Shown: positions 1-8,016 of the stretch, piece by piece
Numbering within the stretch: the first letter of the stretch is position 1
Layout: each line of letters starts with the position of its first letter
DNA from: DATDPY01 sp964395765
Lineage (GTDB): Bacteria; Bacteroidota; Bacteroidia; Cytophagales; Cyclobacteriaceae
Reading direction: 5' to 3'
Length of the DNA: 11,001 nt
NCBI GenBank assembly: GCA_964395765.1
Contig: CAYNCU010000146.1
Location: 1 to 11,001 of the forward strand
Made by a program: the position numbers and the translations under genes
The notes under the pieces: model-generated
The model's input: only the letters and a program-made list of their open reading frames with translations
The model's database searches: none
What the model was told of the DNA's origin: nothing

Positions 1-618
1 TAATAATTCACATTCACTAACATCATACATCTTCAGGCTCCCAATTCGAAGGTGTTGATTCAGGTTTTCGACCGCATGCCCCGGGCTGAGATCGAAAAAA
101 TAGGGTTCCCGGTATTTCGGCGGGCGGGAAGTTAAACCCACGACGGAATTGAACATTGAGAAGGTAAGCTGATTTTGACCGATATTCAGCCGATACTGTA
201 AAGCAGCACCCAGGCTATAATGCGTTAACCAGAATGAATAACCACTTTGTAAATCAGGATAAAGCTGGTAATTGTACTCAATCGATAATACGGGGCCTAA
301 AAACAAATTACGATTTAAACCTGAATTGAAAAGATACTTTAGCCTGACGGGGACAAAATGAAAGTCCATAGCGGATATACCTTTAGTGTTAAGGTAAATC
401 ATTCCGGCACGAAATTCATAACTGATCCCGGATCTCTCCCGAATCCATTGCCATTTCCGCCCATAATTCAAACCGGGCCCCCGGAATACAAGCCCGTAAT
501 TCAATCCTTCTTTCACCTGGAGATAATTCAGTGAAATATCCTGATCGGAATTTTTAACCGGTTGTGAAAAACCTGTCCCTGTGCATAGAATGATAAATAA
601 AATGAAGATAATAGATTT
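1..618 (-). pseudogene. Secreted beta-barrel-like outer membrane protein, 3' end off window, start codon missing
   Basis: An open frame of 206 codons runs off the left edge of the window. It begins with a clear signal peptide (hydrophobic IIFILFIILCTGTGFSQ, with likely cleavage after the SxA-like GFSQ region). It continues with alternating aromatic and polar residues, such as LNYGLVFRGPGLNYG and LSIEYNYQLYPDL, as expected of outer-membrane beta-strands. No specific family is recognised. The oddity is the start. The frame is closed by TAG at 627-625 and TAA at 621-619, immediately upstream of the signal peptide, and no ATG, GTG or TTG precedes the hydrophobic core. The TAA sits about where an ATG would be expected. 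Either the start has been lost by mutation (pseudogene), a base is missing from the A5 run at 616-620, or a rare ATT start is used. The coding part is well supported; the pseudogene label is an inference. Confidence 0.55.
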
Positions 619-716
619 TTACCCCTAATGGTTGACTTGACTTAGCGTTAAAAAAATCCTAAGCATTTATTTTTTCGGTTTTATCTTATCACCAGTATTC
701 GTAATTCAGATAAAGT

Positions 717-1508
717 TTATACGACCTTTATTAAAAACAGGACGGAGAAAAAATCCATGCACCAATGCATTACAATTAATGGAAATAATCTTTTATAATG
801 CAGGTACAATAACTGCATGACAATCGATAATGGCAAAAACATGATAAATAGCCAGATGGCATGACGCCAGTTGATATAAGGTAAGAAGCTATGCTGAACT
901 GCCCAGCCGAAGCCCACCCACATTACCGCCGGCCAGGTTTTTTTGAATGACCCGATTAATCGAGGCAAGGCATATCCGTTGTAGGTCAGTTCTTCCGTTG
1001 GGGACCAGATCACCCACCAAATCAGCCGGCTGTATAATACGGCCCAAAGGGGAAGTTCCCTGAAATAGGATCCCGGTGGCAGGTCTGGTTTGAAACTGCC
1101 GTAAACAAGAATGCTGGCAAGGTTGCTGCCGATTAAAATGGACAATGGAAATACAATAATAAAAAGGCCCAGCCCAAGCAGTAAATCCTTTTTCCACTTA
1201 TCCCGGTCAAAGGAAATCAGGTCGAACAGGCGGATCCCTTCCCGGCGAACCAGCAAAGCCAATATTATAAGACAGCCGATATCCACCCATGTTCCATAAA
1301 CGGTCCACCAAGCCCGTGATGTGATGTATGGAGTTGGGTCGTTCAGCAAATTAAAGATAATCACGGTAATTCCTTGGGATAGCAGGGCAAAGACCGGCCG
1401 AGCTAAGACGATGAGAGCAGGAAATATCCACAGTATATTATGATCCTTAAATCTGCGGGCAATGTTTTCCCTTGAATTAAAATCCGAAGGGATAGTAATT
1501 GAATTCAT
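717..1508 (-). CDS. CPBP-family intramembrane glutamic protease homologue (Abi/CAAX-like)
   Basis: A 263-residue polytopic membrane protein with hydrophobic segments at about 25-55, 68-88, 108-137, 152-170, 191-206, 213-238 and 242-260. The three CPBP motifs are present in order: EELTYNGYALPRL (E172, E173), FGWAVQH (F200, H206) and HWCMD (H248, D252). In characterised members of this family, the glutamate and the histidines form the active site that cleaves membrane-embedded or prenylated substrates. Some bacterial members process or give immunity to peptides. The substrate here is unknown. The first motif is normally EExxxR; the arginine position is N177, which may alter or weaken activity. 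The start at 1508 gives a soluble N-terminus of about 25 residues before the first membrane segment. The gene is divergent from the GH30 gene, with 168 AT-rich bases between them. The membrane topology and motif order make the family call firm; function is inferred. Confidence 0.8.
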   Translation of the reverse strand: MNSITIPSDFNSRENIARRFKDHNILWIFPALIVLARPVFALLSQGITVIIFNLLNDPTPYITSRAWWTVYGTWVDIGCLIILALLVRREGIRLFDLISFDRDKWKKDLLLGLGLFIIVFPLSILIGSNLASILVYGSFKPDLPPGSYFRELPLWAVLYSRLIWWVIWSPTEELTYNGYALPRLIGSFKKTWPAVMWVGFGWAVQHSFLPYINWRHAIWLFIMFLPLSIVMQLLYLHYKRLFPLIVMHWCMDFFSVLFLIKVV

Positions 1509-1676
1509 GGCGTCTGGAGACTAGTTTAAAAAATTTGACCGGAAAAAAGTTGAATAAAAAAAACGAAGCAATGAATATAAATTATTTCGAAATGTACAAT
1601 AAAAAAGGTAACCTGATTCCGGAACCCTATTAAATTTTTTTTAAATTTTGAAATAATAATCTTTAAAAATCACCCT

Positions 1677-1769
1677 ATGACTAAAAAGACAGAAATAAGA
1701 ATTGCCCTGTTCGGTCATAAATTCATGGGTGTAGCTCATTCCAACGCCTTCAGGAATGCCGGTATGTGG
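1677..1769 (+). other. Gfo/Idh/MocA oxidoreductase N-terminal remnant fused to GH30
   Basis: The first 31 residues of the GH30 reading frame contain IRIALFGHKFMG followed by VAHSNAFRNAGMW. This matches the typical beginning of Gfo/Idh/MocA-family dehydrogenases: a first beta strand, a glycine-rich NAD(P)-binding loop, then a MGxAHSNAxR helix. Nothing of the remaining Rossmann fold or the C-terminal dehydrogenase domain follows. The frame passes directly into a hydrophobic segment and then the glycosidase. Such dehydrogenases often neighbour glycosidases in Bacteroidota, so an in-frame deletion joining two adjacent genes is a reasonable inference. The alternative is an assembly misjoin. The resemblance is judged from memory of the family motif. 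Confidence 0.6.
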
Positions 1770-3218
1770 ATTGTCTGGCTGGTGATAATGTCAATAAACA
1801 TTCAATGTGATCAGGCAAAAGGGCCTTCAGTCATCGTATATTCCTCTTCCCGGGACGGGGATCGTTTAACATTGAAGACCGGAGAACAGTTCACCGGAAA
1901 AAATGCATCAGGCACACCTGATATTTCCGTAATCGATTCTGTCCGGTATCAGAAAATCGACGGCTTTGGCGCCACTTTTAACGAAGCGGGAATGATCTGC
2001 CTGAATTCCCTGAGCGAAGCAGCAAGAGACAGCGTATTGAAAAAACTTTTCGATCCGATTTCAGGGGCCGGCTTTAATGTGATGAAAGCCCCGATGGCTT
2101 CCTGCGATTTCGCTTCCGCCGGACCCTGGTATTCCTATGATGAAATTCCCGGTGATACATTGATGACTCATTTCAGCATCGATAGGGATCTCGGCCCGAA
2201 TGGCCAGGTCACTTTTATAAATAAGGCCATGGAATACCAAAAATTTCAAATCGAATCGACGATGGACTTTGCTCCCGATTGGATGATGTTCGGGCTTAAA
2301 CCGGGAGAAAAACATATTAAGCCGGAATATTACAGGGCCCTGGCCCGTTATTATGCAAAATACATTAAAGCCTACGAGGCGCACGGTATTACCATCGATT
2401 ACCTGAACCCATTCAATGAGGCTGAGAATTCCTGGTATTCAAATGTCACCTATAAAGAGATAGGCGAAATGATAAAACATTACATCATCCCGGAATTCAA
2501 AGCGGAAGGGATTACTACTCAAATACAATTATGCGAAACATCCGGCCGGCCGGAAGCCTTACAGAAATTCCCCGTTGTGCTGGATGATCCGGAAGCAGCG
2601 AAATATATAAGTACGCTTACCGTTCATGGCTATGACTGGAATAAGTATAATGCCCTGACCGATTTGCATAACCGGTATCCCGTCTACCCGATCTGGATGA
2701 CGGAAGTATGTTATGCCCGGGTAAACGATCAGCCTTCCAATGAACCACCCGGCGGACCCGGGAAATTGCCCGATTACGATTTTTCTGACGGTGAATTCTG
2801 GGGTAATATGATCATGAATGACATGAAGAACTGGGTTTCGGCCTGGGTTTACTGGAACATGATCCTCGACCAGGATGGCGGGCCCTGGCTCATCTCGGAA
2901 GTACACGGCGATCCGGATAATAACCGGCAACAACCGGTAGTGATCATCAACAGGAATACAGGCAAGGTAACTTACACGGGATTATACTACTACCTGGCCC
3001 ATTTCAGTAAGTTTATTAAACCGGGAGCTTACCGGATAGATTGTACAGGTGGTTCCCCCCAGCTCAATTTTGCGGCTTTCCTCAACCCGGATCGCCATAT
3101 CGTTTTGAATATTATAAATAATGGAAACGAGATTGAATGTAATATCAAATGGCGAAATCGTATTTTAAAACAGAAGCTAAAAACACATTCGATTACTACG
3201 ATGAAATGGGGAATTTAA
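1677..3218 (+). CDS. GH30 glycoside hydrolase (glucosylceramidase-like) with foreign N-terminus
   Basis: A 513-residue protein of the GH30 (clan A) glycosidase family, which uses a retaining mechanism on beta-linked glycosides. Several segments parallel human glucosylceramidase: KIDGFGATFNEA (93-104), MKAPMASCDF (136-145), LNPFNEAE with the likely acid/base E248, IWMTEVC with the likely nucleophile E343, and WNMILDQDGGPW (393-404). The TIM barrel occupies about 85-410. A C-terminal beta-sandwich (about 415-510) completes the usual two-domain build, so the enzyme looks intact. Before it lies a hydrophobic stretch (WIVWLVIMSINI, 31-42) and a cysteine (C44), perhaps a signal anchor. The lipobox is poor, with N at -3 and Q at -1. 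Residues 1-30 look like the start of a Gfo/Idh/MocA dehydrogenase, described separately. In-frame Met codons at 1764 and 1788 are alternative starts. The exact sugar substrate cannot be read from the sequence. The gene ends 10 bases from the convergent permease gene. Confidence 0.88.
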   Translation: MTKKTEIRIALFGHKFMGVAHSNAFRNAGMWIVWLVIMSINIQCDQAKGPSVIVYSSSRDGDRLTLKTGEQFTGKNASGTPDISVIDSVRYQKIDGFGATFNEAGMICLNSLSEAARDSVLKKLFDPISGAGFNVMKAPMASCDFASAGPWYSYDEIPGDTLMTHFSIDRDLGPNGQVTFINKAMEYQKFQIESTMDFAPDWMMFGLKPGEKHIKPEYYRALARYYAKYIKAYEAHGITIDYLNPFNEAENSWYSNVTYKEIGEMIKHYIIPEFKAEGITTQIQLCETSGRPEALQKFPVVLDDPEAAKYISTLTVHGYDWNKYNALTDLHNRYPVYPIWMTEVCYARVNDQPSNEPPGGPGKLPDYDFSDGEFWGNMIMNDMKNWVSAWVYWNMILDQDGGPWLISEVHGDPDNNRQQPVVIINRNTGKVTYTGLYYYLAHFSKFIKPGAYRIDCTGGSPQLNFAAFLNPDRHIVLNIINNGNEIECNIKWRNRILKQKLKTHSITTMKWGI

Positions 3219-3228
3219 AAAAACAAGG

Positions 3229-5601
3229 TCATTCATATCGTAATATCGCTACCGGGTTTTTCCCTGCCGCTCTCCAGGAGTGATAGCTCACCGTAACGAG
3301 TGCTATGAATAAAGCCGTAAATCCGGACATGACAAAGATCCACCAGCTAAGCGAAGTCCGGTAGGCAAAACCTTCAAGCCACCGATGGCTTGTGTACCAT
3401 GCAACCGGGCAGGCGAGCAGGAAGGCAAGCACAACCCACTTGATAAAATCCATGTTAAGGAGAAGAATTACGTCCATGATCCTTGCCCCGTTCACTTTGC
3501 GAATGCCTATTTCCTTTGTCCTGCGTGCCGTGGAATAAACAGCCAGGCCGAACAAACCCAGGCAGGCAATGAATACCGCCAGCACGGTGAAATATAATAT
3601 CAGTTGACTGAATTTTTTATCCGCCCTGTAAGAAGCCTCATAGGATTCATCAAGGAAATGATATTCCATCGGAATGTCGGGAGAATACTTGTTCCATATA
3701 CCGGTTATATAATTAATAGTTCCGGCGGTAGGATGGCCGTTAATCCTGATGTTCAAAGTACCTATACTACCGGGGTGATAATAAAGAACAAAAGGGTCCA
3801 TCTTATCATGAAATGACTGGAAGTAAATATCCCTGAACACGCCGATCACATAGGCAGGCCTGTCATACATGAAAATTTTTGTTCCGAGGACCTGATCCTC
3901 ACTTAAATCAAAAGCTTTTACGGCCGACTCGCTCAGGATAAGAGTTGCGTAAGGATCCGCAGGCCGGTCCCATGAAAAATTCCGGCCTTTCACCAGTTGC
4001 AGGCCCATGGTCTTTATAAAGTCGGGGTCAACGGGTAATTCCTGGAAAAATCTTTCCGATCCGTTTACCTCGCGCGTTAAGGTTACGCATACCTGCCCGA
4101 GCTCATTCTGAGATCCTGCCACTCCGGTGATATGGGGATTCTTTAAAAGCTCCTGTTTAAAGGCATCAAACCTGGAATAAAGATTATGATTTAAGGTGGC
4201 ATAAATGACATCCTTGTTGTCGTAGCCCAGGTCCTTGTTCCTGATGTAATTAAATTGTTTTGTTATGGTTATAATTCCCGATATCAATACCATGGATACG
4301 GCAAACTGGAAGGTAATTAAGGCGTATCGGAAAAAGCTTTCCTTGGCAGGTTCTCTTCGGAGCAGAAATCCCGAAGGGCTTTTCGACGTCAATTGAAACG
4401 CCGGGTATAAGCCGGCGATAATTCCGGTCAGTAAGGCGAAGAAGATAGCCATCAGGATAAAAGAAAAATTGCCCGGCATATTCAATGTCAGTTTCATTCC
4501 GACAATGGTATTCAGTGCGGGCAGAATTAATTCGACAAAAATTATCGCACAGAAGGTAGCCATAAGGCTATAGATAACCGATTCGGAAAGATATTGAAGG
4601 ACAAGGCGCCTCCTGGAGGCTCCTAAAATCTTTTTAACCGCTACTTCATGCAAATTTTCAGAAGATCTGGCAATTGACAGATTGACATAATTGACCAATG
4701 CGATGACAAGAATTAAAAGGGCCAGTGAAAGCATCAGGCTTACCAATTGTTTCAGGTGATTCTGATAAAAATGTAATTCTTTCAACGGAACTAACCCTGC
4801 CTGGCGTTGAGAAGCCTGTTCACTATCCGGGTCAATCCCATAAACTTCCTTCTCAAGCTTCGGCATAAAAGCCTTTAGCTTATCTTCAAAACTTTTTAAA
4901 GAAACATTTTCATTTAAAAGAAGAAACGTATGGCAATATCCGTCCCTCCAGTTTTCGTCCACTTCAATCCCATTGGGTTTCAGACCATATAAGGTACTGA
5001 AGGATATGATCCCGTTAAAATTCATCGAGGTTGCGTCAGGCGGATCGTCCAGGATCGCGGTAACTTTCAAGGTCAGTTGTCTTGAAGGAAAAAGCGTGGT
5101 ATATTGAACGGACTCCCCTATTCCATTCCTATCGCCGAACAAACGTGCTGCGATACTTTTTGTCAGCACCAGTGCATCCGGTTCCTTTAAAGCAGTTTGT
5201 AAATTACCTTCAATTACGCGGTAATTGAAAATATTGAAAAAGGAAGAATCGGCATAATAAACATTTTTGATCTTTATGGCATTCATTTCACGGCCTGACT
5301 TTGAAACCGGTAAGATATAGGCTGTATTATCTACGCTTATTCTTGTTACATTTTCAATTTCCGGAAACTGGTTCTTTAAAACGGTAGCCAGGGGCGGAAC
5401 GGTAGAGAAATTTCCACCGATATCGAGCTTACAGATACGTTGTGCTTTTCGCTGCCCCTTATCATAAGACAATTCATGATGTACAAATAATAGGATCAGC
5501 ATGAATACGGCAATTCCCAGGGATAAACCGATGACATTAATAAAGGTATATACCCTGTTCCTGTAAAAATTCCTGATCAATGTTTTAATGATTGTTTTCA
5601 T
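3229..5601 (-). CDS. ABC transporter permease with two MacB_PCD/FtsX modules
   Basis: A 790-residue inner-membrane permease of the MacB/FtsX type that is widespread in Bacteroidota. An N-terminal membrane helix (about 18-41) is followed by a periplasmic MacB_PCD domain (about 60-280). Three FtsX helices follow (about 287-309, 340-362, 380-402), with the coupling segment ENLHEVAVKKILGASRR (315-331) between the first two. A second copy then begins with a helix at about 425-445, has its own periplasmic domain (about 455-660), and ends with helices at about 667-690, 721-738 and 752-774. The second coupling segment is RRTKEIGIRKVNGAR (693-707). This is the usual full-length layout. Such proteins work with a separate MacB-like ATPase to export or mechanically move lipoproteins, peptides or drugs; no ATPase gene lies in the window. 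The gene follows the di-heme peroxidase after 188 bases that hold a candidate promoter, so it may be its own unit. The substrate is unknown. Confidence 0.9.
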   Translation of the reverse strand: MKTIIKTLIRNFYRNRVYTFINVIGLSLGIAVFMLILLFVHHELSYDKGQRKAQRICKLDIGGNFSTVPPLATVLKNQFPEIENVTRISVDNTAYILPVSKSGREMNAIKIKNVYYADSSFFNIFNYRVIEGNLQTALKEPDALVLTKSIAARLFGDRNGIGESVQYTTLFPSRQLTLKVTAILDDPPDATSMNFNGIISFSTLYGLKPNGIEVDENWRDGYCHTFLLLNENVSLKSFEDKLKAFMPKLEKEVYGIDPDSEQASQRQAGLVPLKELHFYQNHLKQLVSLMLSLALLILVIALVNYVNLSIARSSENLHEVAVKKILGASRRRLVLQYLSESVIYSLMATFCAIIFVELILPALNTIVGMKLTLNMPGNFSFILMAIFFALLTGIIAGLYPAFQLTSKSPSGFLLRREPAKESFFRYALITFQFAVSMVLISGIITITKQFNYIRNKDLGYDNKDVIYATLNHNLYSRFDAFKQELLKNPHITGVAGSQNELGQVCVTLTREVNGSERFFQELPVDPDFIKTMGLQLVKGRNFSWDRPADPYATLILSESAVKAFDLSEDQVLGTKIFMYDRPAYVIGVFRDIYFQSFHDKMDPFVLYYHPGSIGTLNIRINGHPTAGTINYITGIWNKYSPDIPMEYHFLDESYEASYRADKKFSQLILYFTVLAVFIACLGLFGLAVYSTARRTKEIGIRKVNGARIMDVILLLNMDFIKWVVLAFLLACPVAWYTSHRWLEGFAYRTSLSWWIFVMSGFTALFIALVTVSYHSWRAAGKNPVAILRYE

Positions 5602-5652
5602 CCAATTTTAAATTGCCGGTCTAAAAATCAATTTGCATATTAAAAAATCACT

Positions 5653-5660
5653 CAAAATTA
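5653..5660 (-). promoter_or_regulatory. Candidate Bacteroidota -7 box (TAATTTTG) for the permease gene
   Basis: On the minus strand this octamer reads TAATTTTG, a full match to the Bacteroidota housekeeping -7 consensus TAnnTTTG. It lies about 51 bases upstream of the permease ATG at 5601. No good TTG or TTTG is seen at the usual -33 distance, so the site is only moderately supported in this AT-rich gap. Confidence 0.35.
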
Positions 5661-5789
5661 TTATCATGAAATCAAAAAGAATGCCTTCTTTCTAATATTC
5701 TGATTATCAAAAATTTACAATAAATTCAGGAATATTTATGTCGGAAATTCCAACAGTAACGGCCATAATCGTACGTTAAAGATAATGAA

Positions 5790-7046
5790 TCAGTTTTTTC
5801 CTGCAAACGGATCTTTCATCCCGTATTCTCCCAGGTCCGATGGACAGGAATAAGCAGGATCGGTGAGCATAGCATGATCGGTAAGGGTAAGTAAAAATGC
5901 CTTCAGGTCTGCCTTTTCAGCATCGGTCAGGTGGTTGCCGCCGTATTGAACGTAAGTCATCATAGGGGAAACGTAATCGGAATATTTCAGGCCGGAGGAG
6001 TAAAAATTGATTACCTGGTCCAGGGTTTTAAATCGCCCGTCATGCATGTAGGGCGCGGTTACTTCACAATTAATTAATGAAGGTGCAAAATAAGCTCCCT
6101 TGTCGGTAAGGTTACCCGTAACCGAGTAACGGTCATTCGGGTCAGTAAATACCGTGTCTTTTGCATTATTGAAATAATCCGTGGTGGTCATTAACAAAGA
6201 GCCGGCATGACAGTGAAAACAGTCGGCCTTTTCGGAATAGAACATTTCGTATCCGTGCATCTCGGCCGGTGTCAATTCAGCCTTATGATCGACATATTGG
6301 TAAAACTTAAACCGGTAAGCAATAATGGTTCTTACGAATTGAGCGATAGCTTTTGAAATCCTGTCGATATTTACCTCGTCGGTTCCGAAAGCTGCCTTAA
6401 ACAGGGGTGGGTACATCGGAATGGATGCAATAGTGTTCACCGTTTTATCGATGGAGCCGTTGATTTCATCAGGGGCCAGTATGGTCATCCAAACAATGGA
6501 TTCCAAAGATTTAAAATTCAAATAATCATCACCCATGAATTTGTAATTTTCAGGGCCATGGGTTGTATTGGACGCTTCCAGCATTCCATCCCATAAATAA
6601 CCGTTGGAATTATAAACTGCATTCACCAGGCTCATCATCACGTGATGGGTGGTTATACCGTCCGGATGGCCGGGGGAAGGCAATCCGTGCGGCCATCCGC
6701 CCTTGAATTTCGGGTTATCGATCCCGCACTCAAAACCCCGGGACTGGATGTGGCATGAACCGCAGGACATCAATGAATCTTTTTCGGTTCTTCCTGATAA
6801 TCTTCCGTCGTAGAAAAGATAACGTCCCAGTTTCACCCCTTCAACCGTAGTGGGGTTATCGGCAGGAATATTCAAATGTTGCGGGAATTGTGCCAGATCG
6901 GGAAAAGTATACGGTGTTGGCCGGGGCACAGAAGGTTCCGCATCTTCTTTCCTGCAACTGTAGAAAAAAAATAAACCCAGGTATAGAAAAAAAGAAAAAT
7001 AAAACAGGAATTTCCGAATGGATACAATATCATGAACCGGATTCAT
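5790..7046 (-). CDS. MbnH/MauG-like di-heme cytochrome c peroxidase, lipoprotein
   Basis: A 418-residue exported di-heme protein of the bacterial cytochrome c peroxidase/MauG family. Two CxxCH haem c attachment sites are visible: CGSCH (C95, C98, H99) and CFHCH (C276, C279, H280). Family landmarks surround them: GRYLFYDGRLSG upstream of the first haem, SLVNAVYNSNGYLWDGM between them, and TAPYMHDGRF near the end. The N-terminus is a hydrophobic signal ending in FFFYSC, so C31 is a likely lipidation site. The gene overlaps the end of the MbnP-like gene by 17 bases; a longer start at 7073 would overlap it by 44. The overlap implies translational coupling. In methanobactin clusters the homologue MbnH oxidises a tryptophan of its partner MbnP. 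The adjacent MbnP-like gene makes that role more likely here than simple peroxide removal, but this is inference. Final electron donors are not evident. Confidence 0.85.
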   Translation of the reverse strand: MNPVHDIVSIRKFLFYFSFFLYLGLFFFYSCRKEDAEPSVPRPTPYTFPDLAQFPQHLNIPADNPTTVEGVKLGRYLFYDGRLSGRTEKDSLMSCGSCHIQSRGFECGIDNPKFKGGWPHGLPSPGHPDGITTHHVMMSLVNAVYNSNGYLWDGMLEASNTTHGPENYKFMGDDYLNFKSLESIVWMTILAPDEINGSIDKTVNTIASIPMYPPLFKAAFGTDEVNIDRISKAIAQFVRTIIAYRFKFYQYVDHKAELTPAEMHGYEMFYSEKADCFHCHAGSLLMTTTDYFNNAKDTVFTDPNDRYSVTGNLTDKGAYFAPSLINCEVTAPYMHDGRFKTLDQVINFYSSGLKYSDYVSPMMTYVQYGGNHLTDAEKADLKAFLLTLTDHAMLTDPAYSCPSDLGEYGMKDPFAGKN

Positions 7047-7830
7047 TGGAAATAAATTCAATACTAAAAACATCTTGTCCGTTAATACGGAGCCAGTTCA
7101 TTGCTGTCTGGTTTGCCATGATGGCCCCACCGAAAACATTCCAGTCCCAGATATAAGGCCCTCTAAACCAGTTTTCGAGACTCATATTCAAATCGGCTTC
7201 TATGGTACCACCAGCCGGCATGGTAAAGTTCGAGGAAGGCAGGGCTACTTTAAACCAGTTCTGGACAAATCCTGTCACGTTTCCCAGGGAATCATAGACC
7301 TGACCTACACCTAAATGACAGTTAAAGGGGTTTCGCAGTCCCCCGGGTGTACGCCAGAATCCGTTAAATTTCATATAATGATAGCCCCCATGGTCCCCTC
7401 CCATCTCATAAGGCCATAACATATTGCTTTCCGGAGGATCGGTAAACATGTTGGGGATATTCTTCTCACCCCGGATACCGAAAACAAAAACAATACTCCT
7501 GTATTCACCGGGAATAATATTTTTTAAGGTCCAGGTCTGTGTTTCCGGCAGGTCCGAATCTACATAATGAATCCAGTCTTCCTGGGAGGCAGGTATCGTA
7601 TCCCCGCTGCTATTAATAAAAGAGACATCCGATATAAACCATTGTACATTAGTCACTTCGTATGGATTTCCGGCTGCATTGGTGTATTGCATATTGTTAT
7701 AGACAACAGGTTGTCCGTTGACCTGGTTATTAAATTGTATTGTTAGATTACCTGGTGTGATTTGGTCTTTATCCTGGCGACACGCCGTAATCATGGAAAT
7801 TACAGCGAAAGTAAACACAACCCGTTTCAT
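7030..7830 (-). CDS. MbnP-like (putative copper-binding) lipoprotein
   Basis: A 266-residue lipoprotein. The signal peptide ends in MITAC, giving C17 as the lipidated residue. The mature part resembles the MbnP family: an opening beta strand (NLTIQFNNQVNGQPV, 28-42), VQWFISDVSFI (62-72), PGEYRSIVFVFGI (107-119), the MLWPYEMGGDHGGYHYMKFNG block (137-157) and a CHLG motif (171-174). In Methylosinus, MbnP binds copper, and a tryptophan is converted to kynurenine by the di-heme enzyme MbnH. This protein is rich in Trp (W64, W86, W100, W139, W159, W192, W221, W228, W230, W246), so a target residue is available, though which one cannot be told. The di-heme gene starts inside its 3' end, so the two form a two-gene operon. 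No TonB receptor or methanobactin genes are visible nearby. The family call is good; copper binding is inferred. Confidence 0.75.
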   Translation of the reverse strand: MKRVVFTFAVISMITACRQDKDQITPGNLTIQFNNQVNGQPVVYNNMQYTNAAGNPYEVTNVQWFISDVSFINSSGDTIPASQEDWIHYVDSDLPETQTWTLKNIIPGEYRSIVFVFGIRGEKNIPNMFTDPPESNMLWPYEMGGDHGGYHYMKFNGFWRTPGGLRNPFNCHLGVGQVYDSLGNVTGFVQNWFKVALPSSNFTMPAGGTIEADLNMSLENWFRGPYIWDWNVFGGAIMANQTAMNWLRINGQDVFSIEFISNESGS

Positions 7831-7907
7831 AGGAATCGATTTTTTAACATAACGAATAAAGAACCTGTTTGATTTATTTTTAATGTAAAATCTAACGCAT
7901 ATCAGAC

Positions 7908-7919
7908 ATTAAATTTAAT
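7908..7919. repeat. 12-bp perfect AT palindrome in divergent promoter region
   Basis: ATTAAATTTAAT is a perfect 12-base palindrome in the 186-base gap between the divergently read MbnP-like and FmdE-like genes. It lies 19 bases upstream of a TACATTTG -7 box, so it covers the place where a -33 element or an operator would be. Because it is made only of A and T in an AT-rich gap, chance is a real alternative. Confidence 0.25.
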
Positions 7920-7938
7920 CATTTTAACTGTTTGGGGT

Positions 7939-7946
7939 TACATTTG
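7939..7946 (+). promoter_or_regulatory. Candidate Bacteroidota -7 box (TACATTTG) for the FmdE-like gene
   Basis: TACATTTG is a full match to the TAnnTTTG -7 consensus of Bacteroidota and lies 70 bases before the ATG at 8017. This would leave a leader of about 60 bases that carries the strong ribosome binding site. No clear TTTG is seen at -33; the TTTG at 7931-7934 is too close. Confidence 0.4.
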
Positions 7947-8003
7947 ACTCTGCAAACCATTATCTTTTAATTTTCTGAATCAGGCAATAAGGATTAATTT
8001 TTT

Positions 8004-8009
8004 AAGGAG
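8004..8009 (+). promoter_or_regulatory. Strong Shine-Dalgarno sequence AAGGAG
   Basis: AAGGAG sits 7 bases before the ATG at 8017. It decides the start of the FmdE-like gene on the left side of the assembly gap. Bacteroidota genes often lack such a motif, and none of the other starts in this window shows one as good. Confidence 0.6.
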
Positions 8010-8016
8010 TTATTAA

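Noticed and set aside
641..662. CTTAG ... CTAAG inverted repeat with a T-rich side, downstream of the CPBP gene
   Set aside because: The stem is only five base pairs with a long loop; it is not a convincing terminator.
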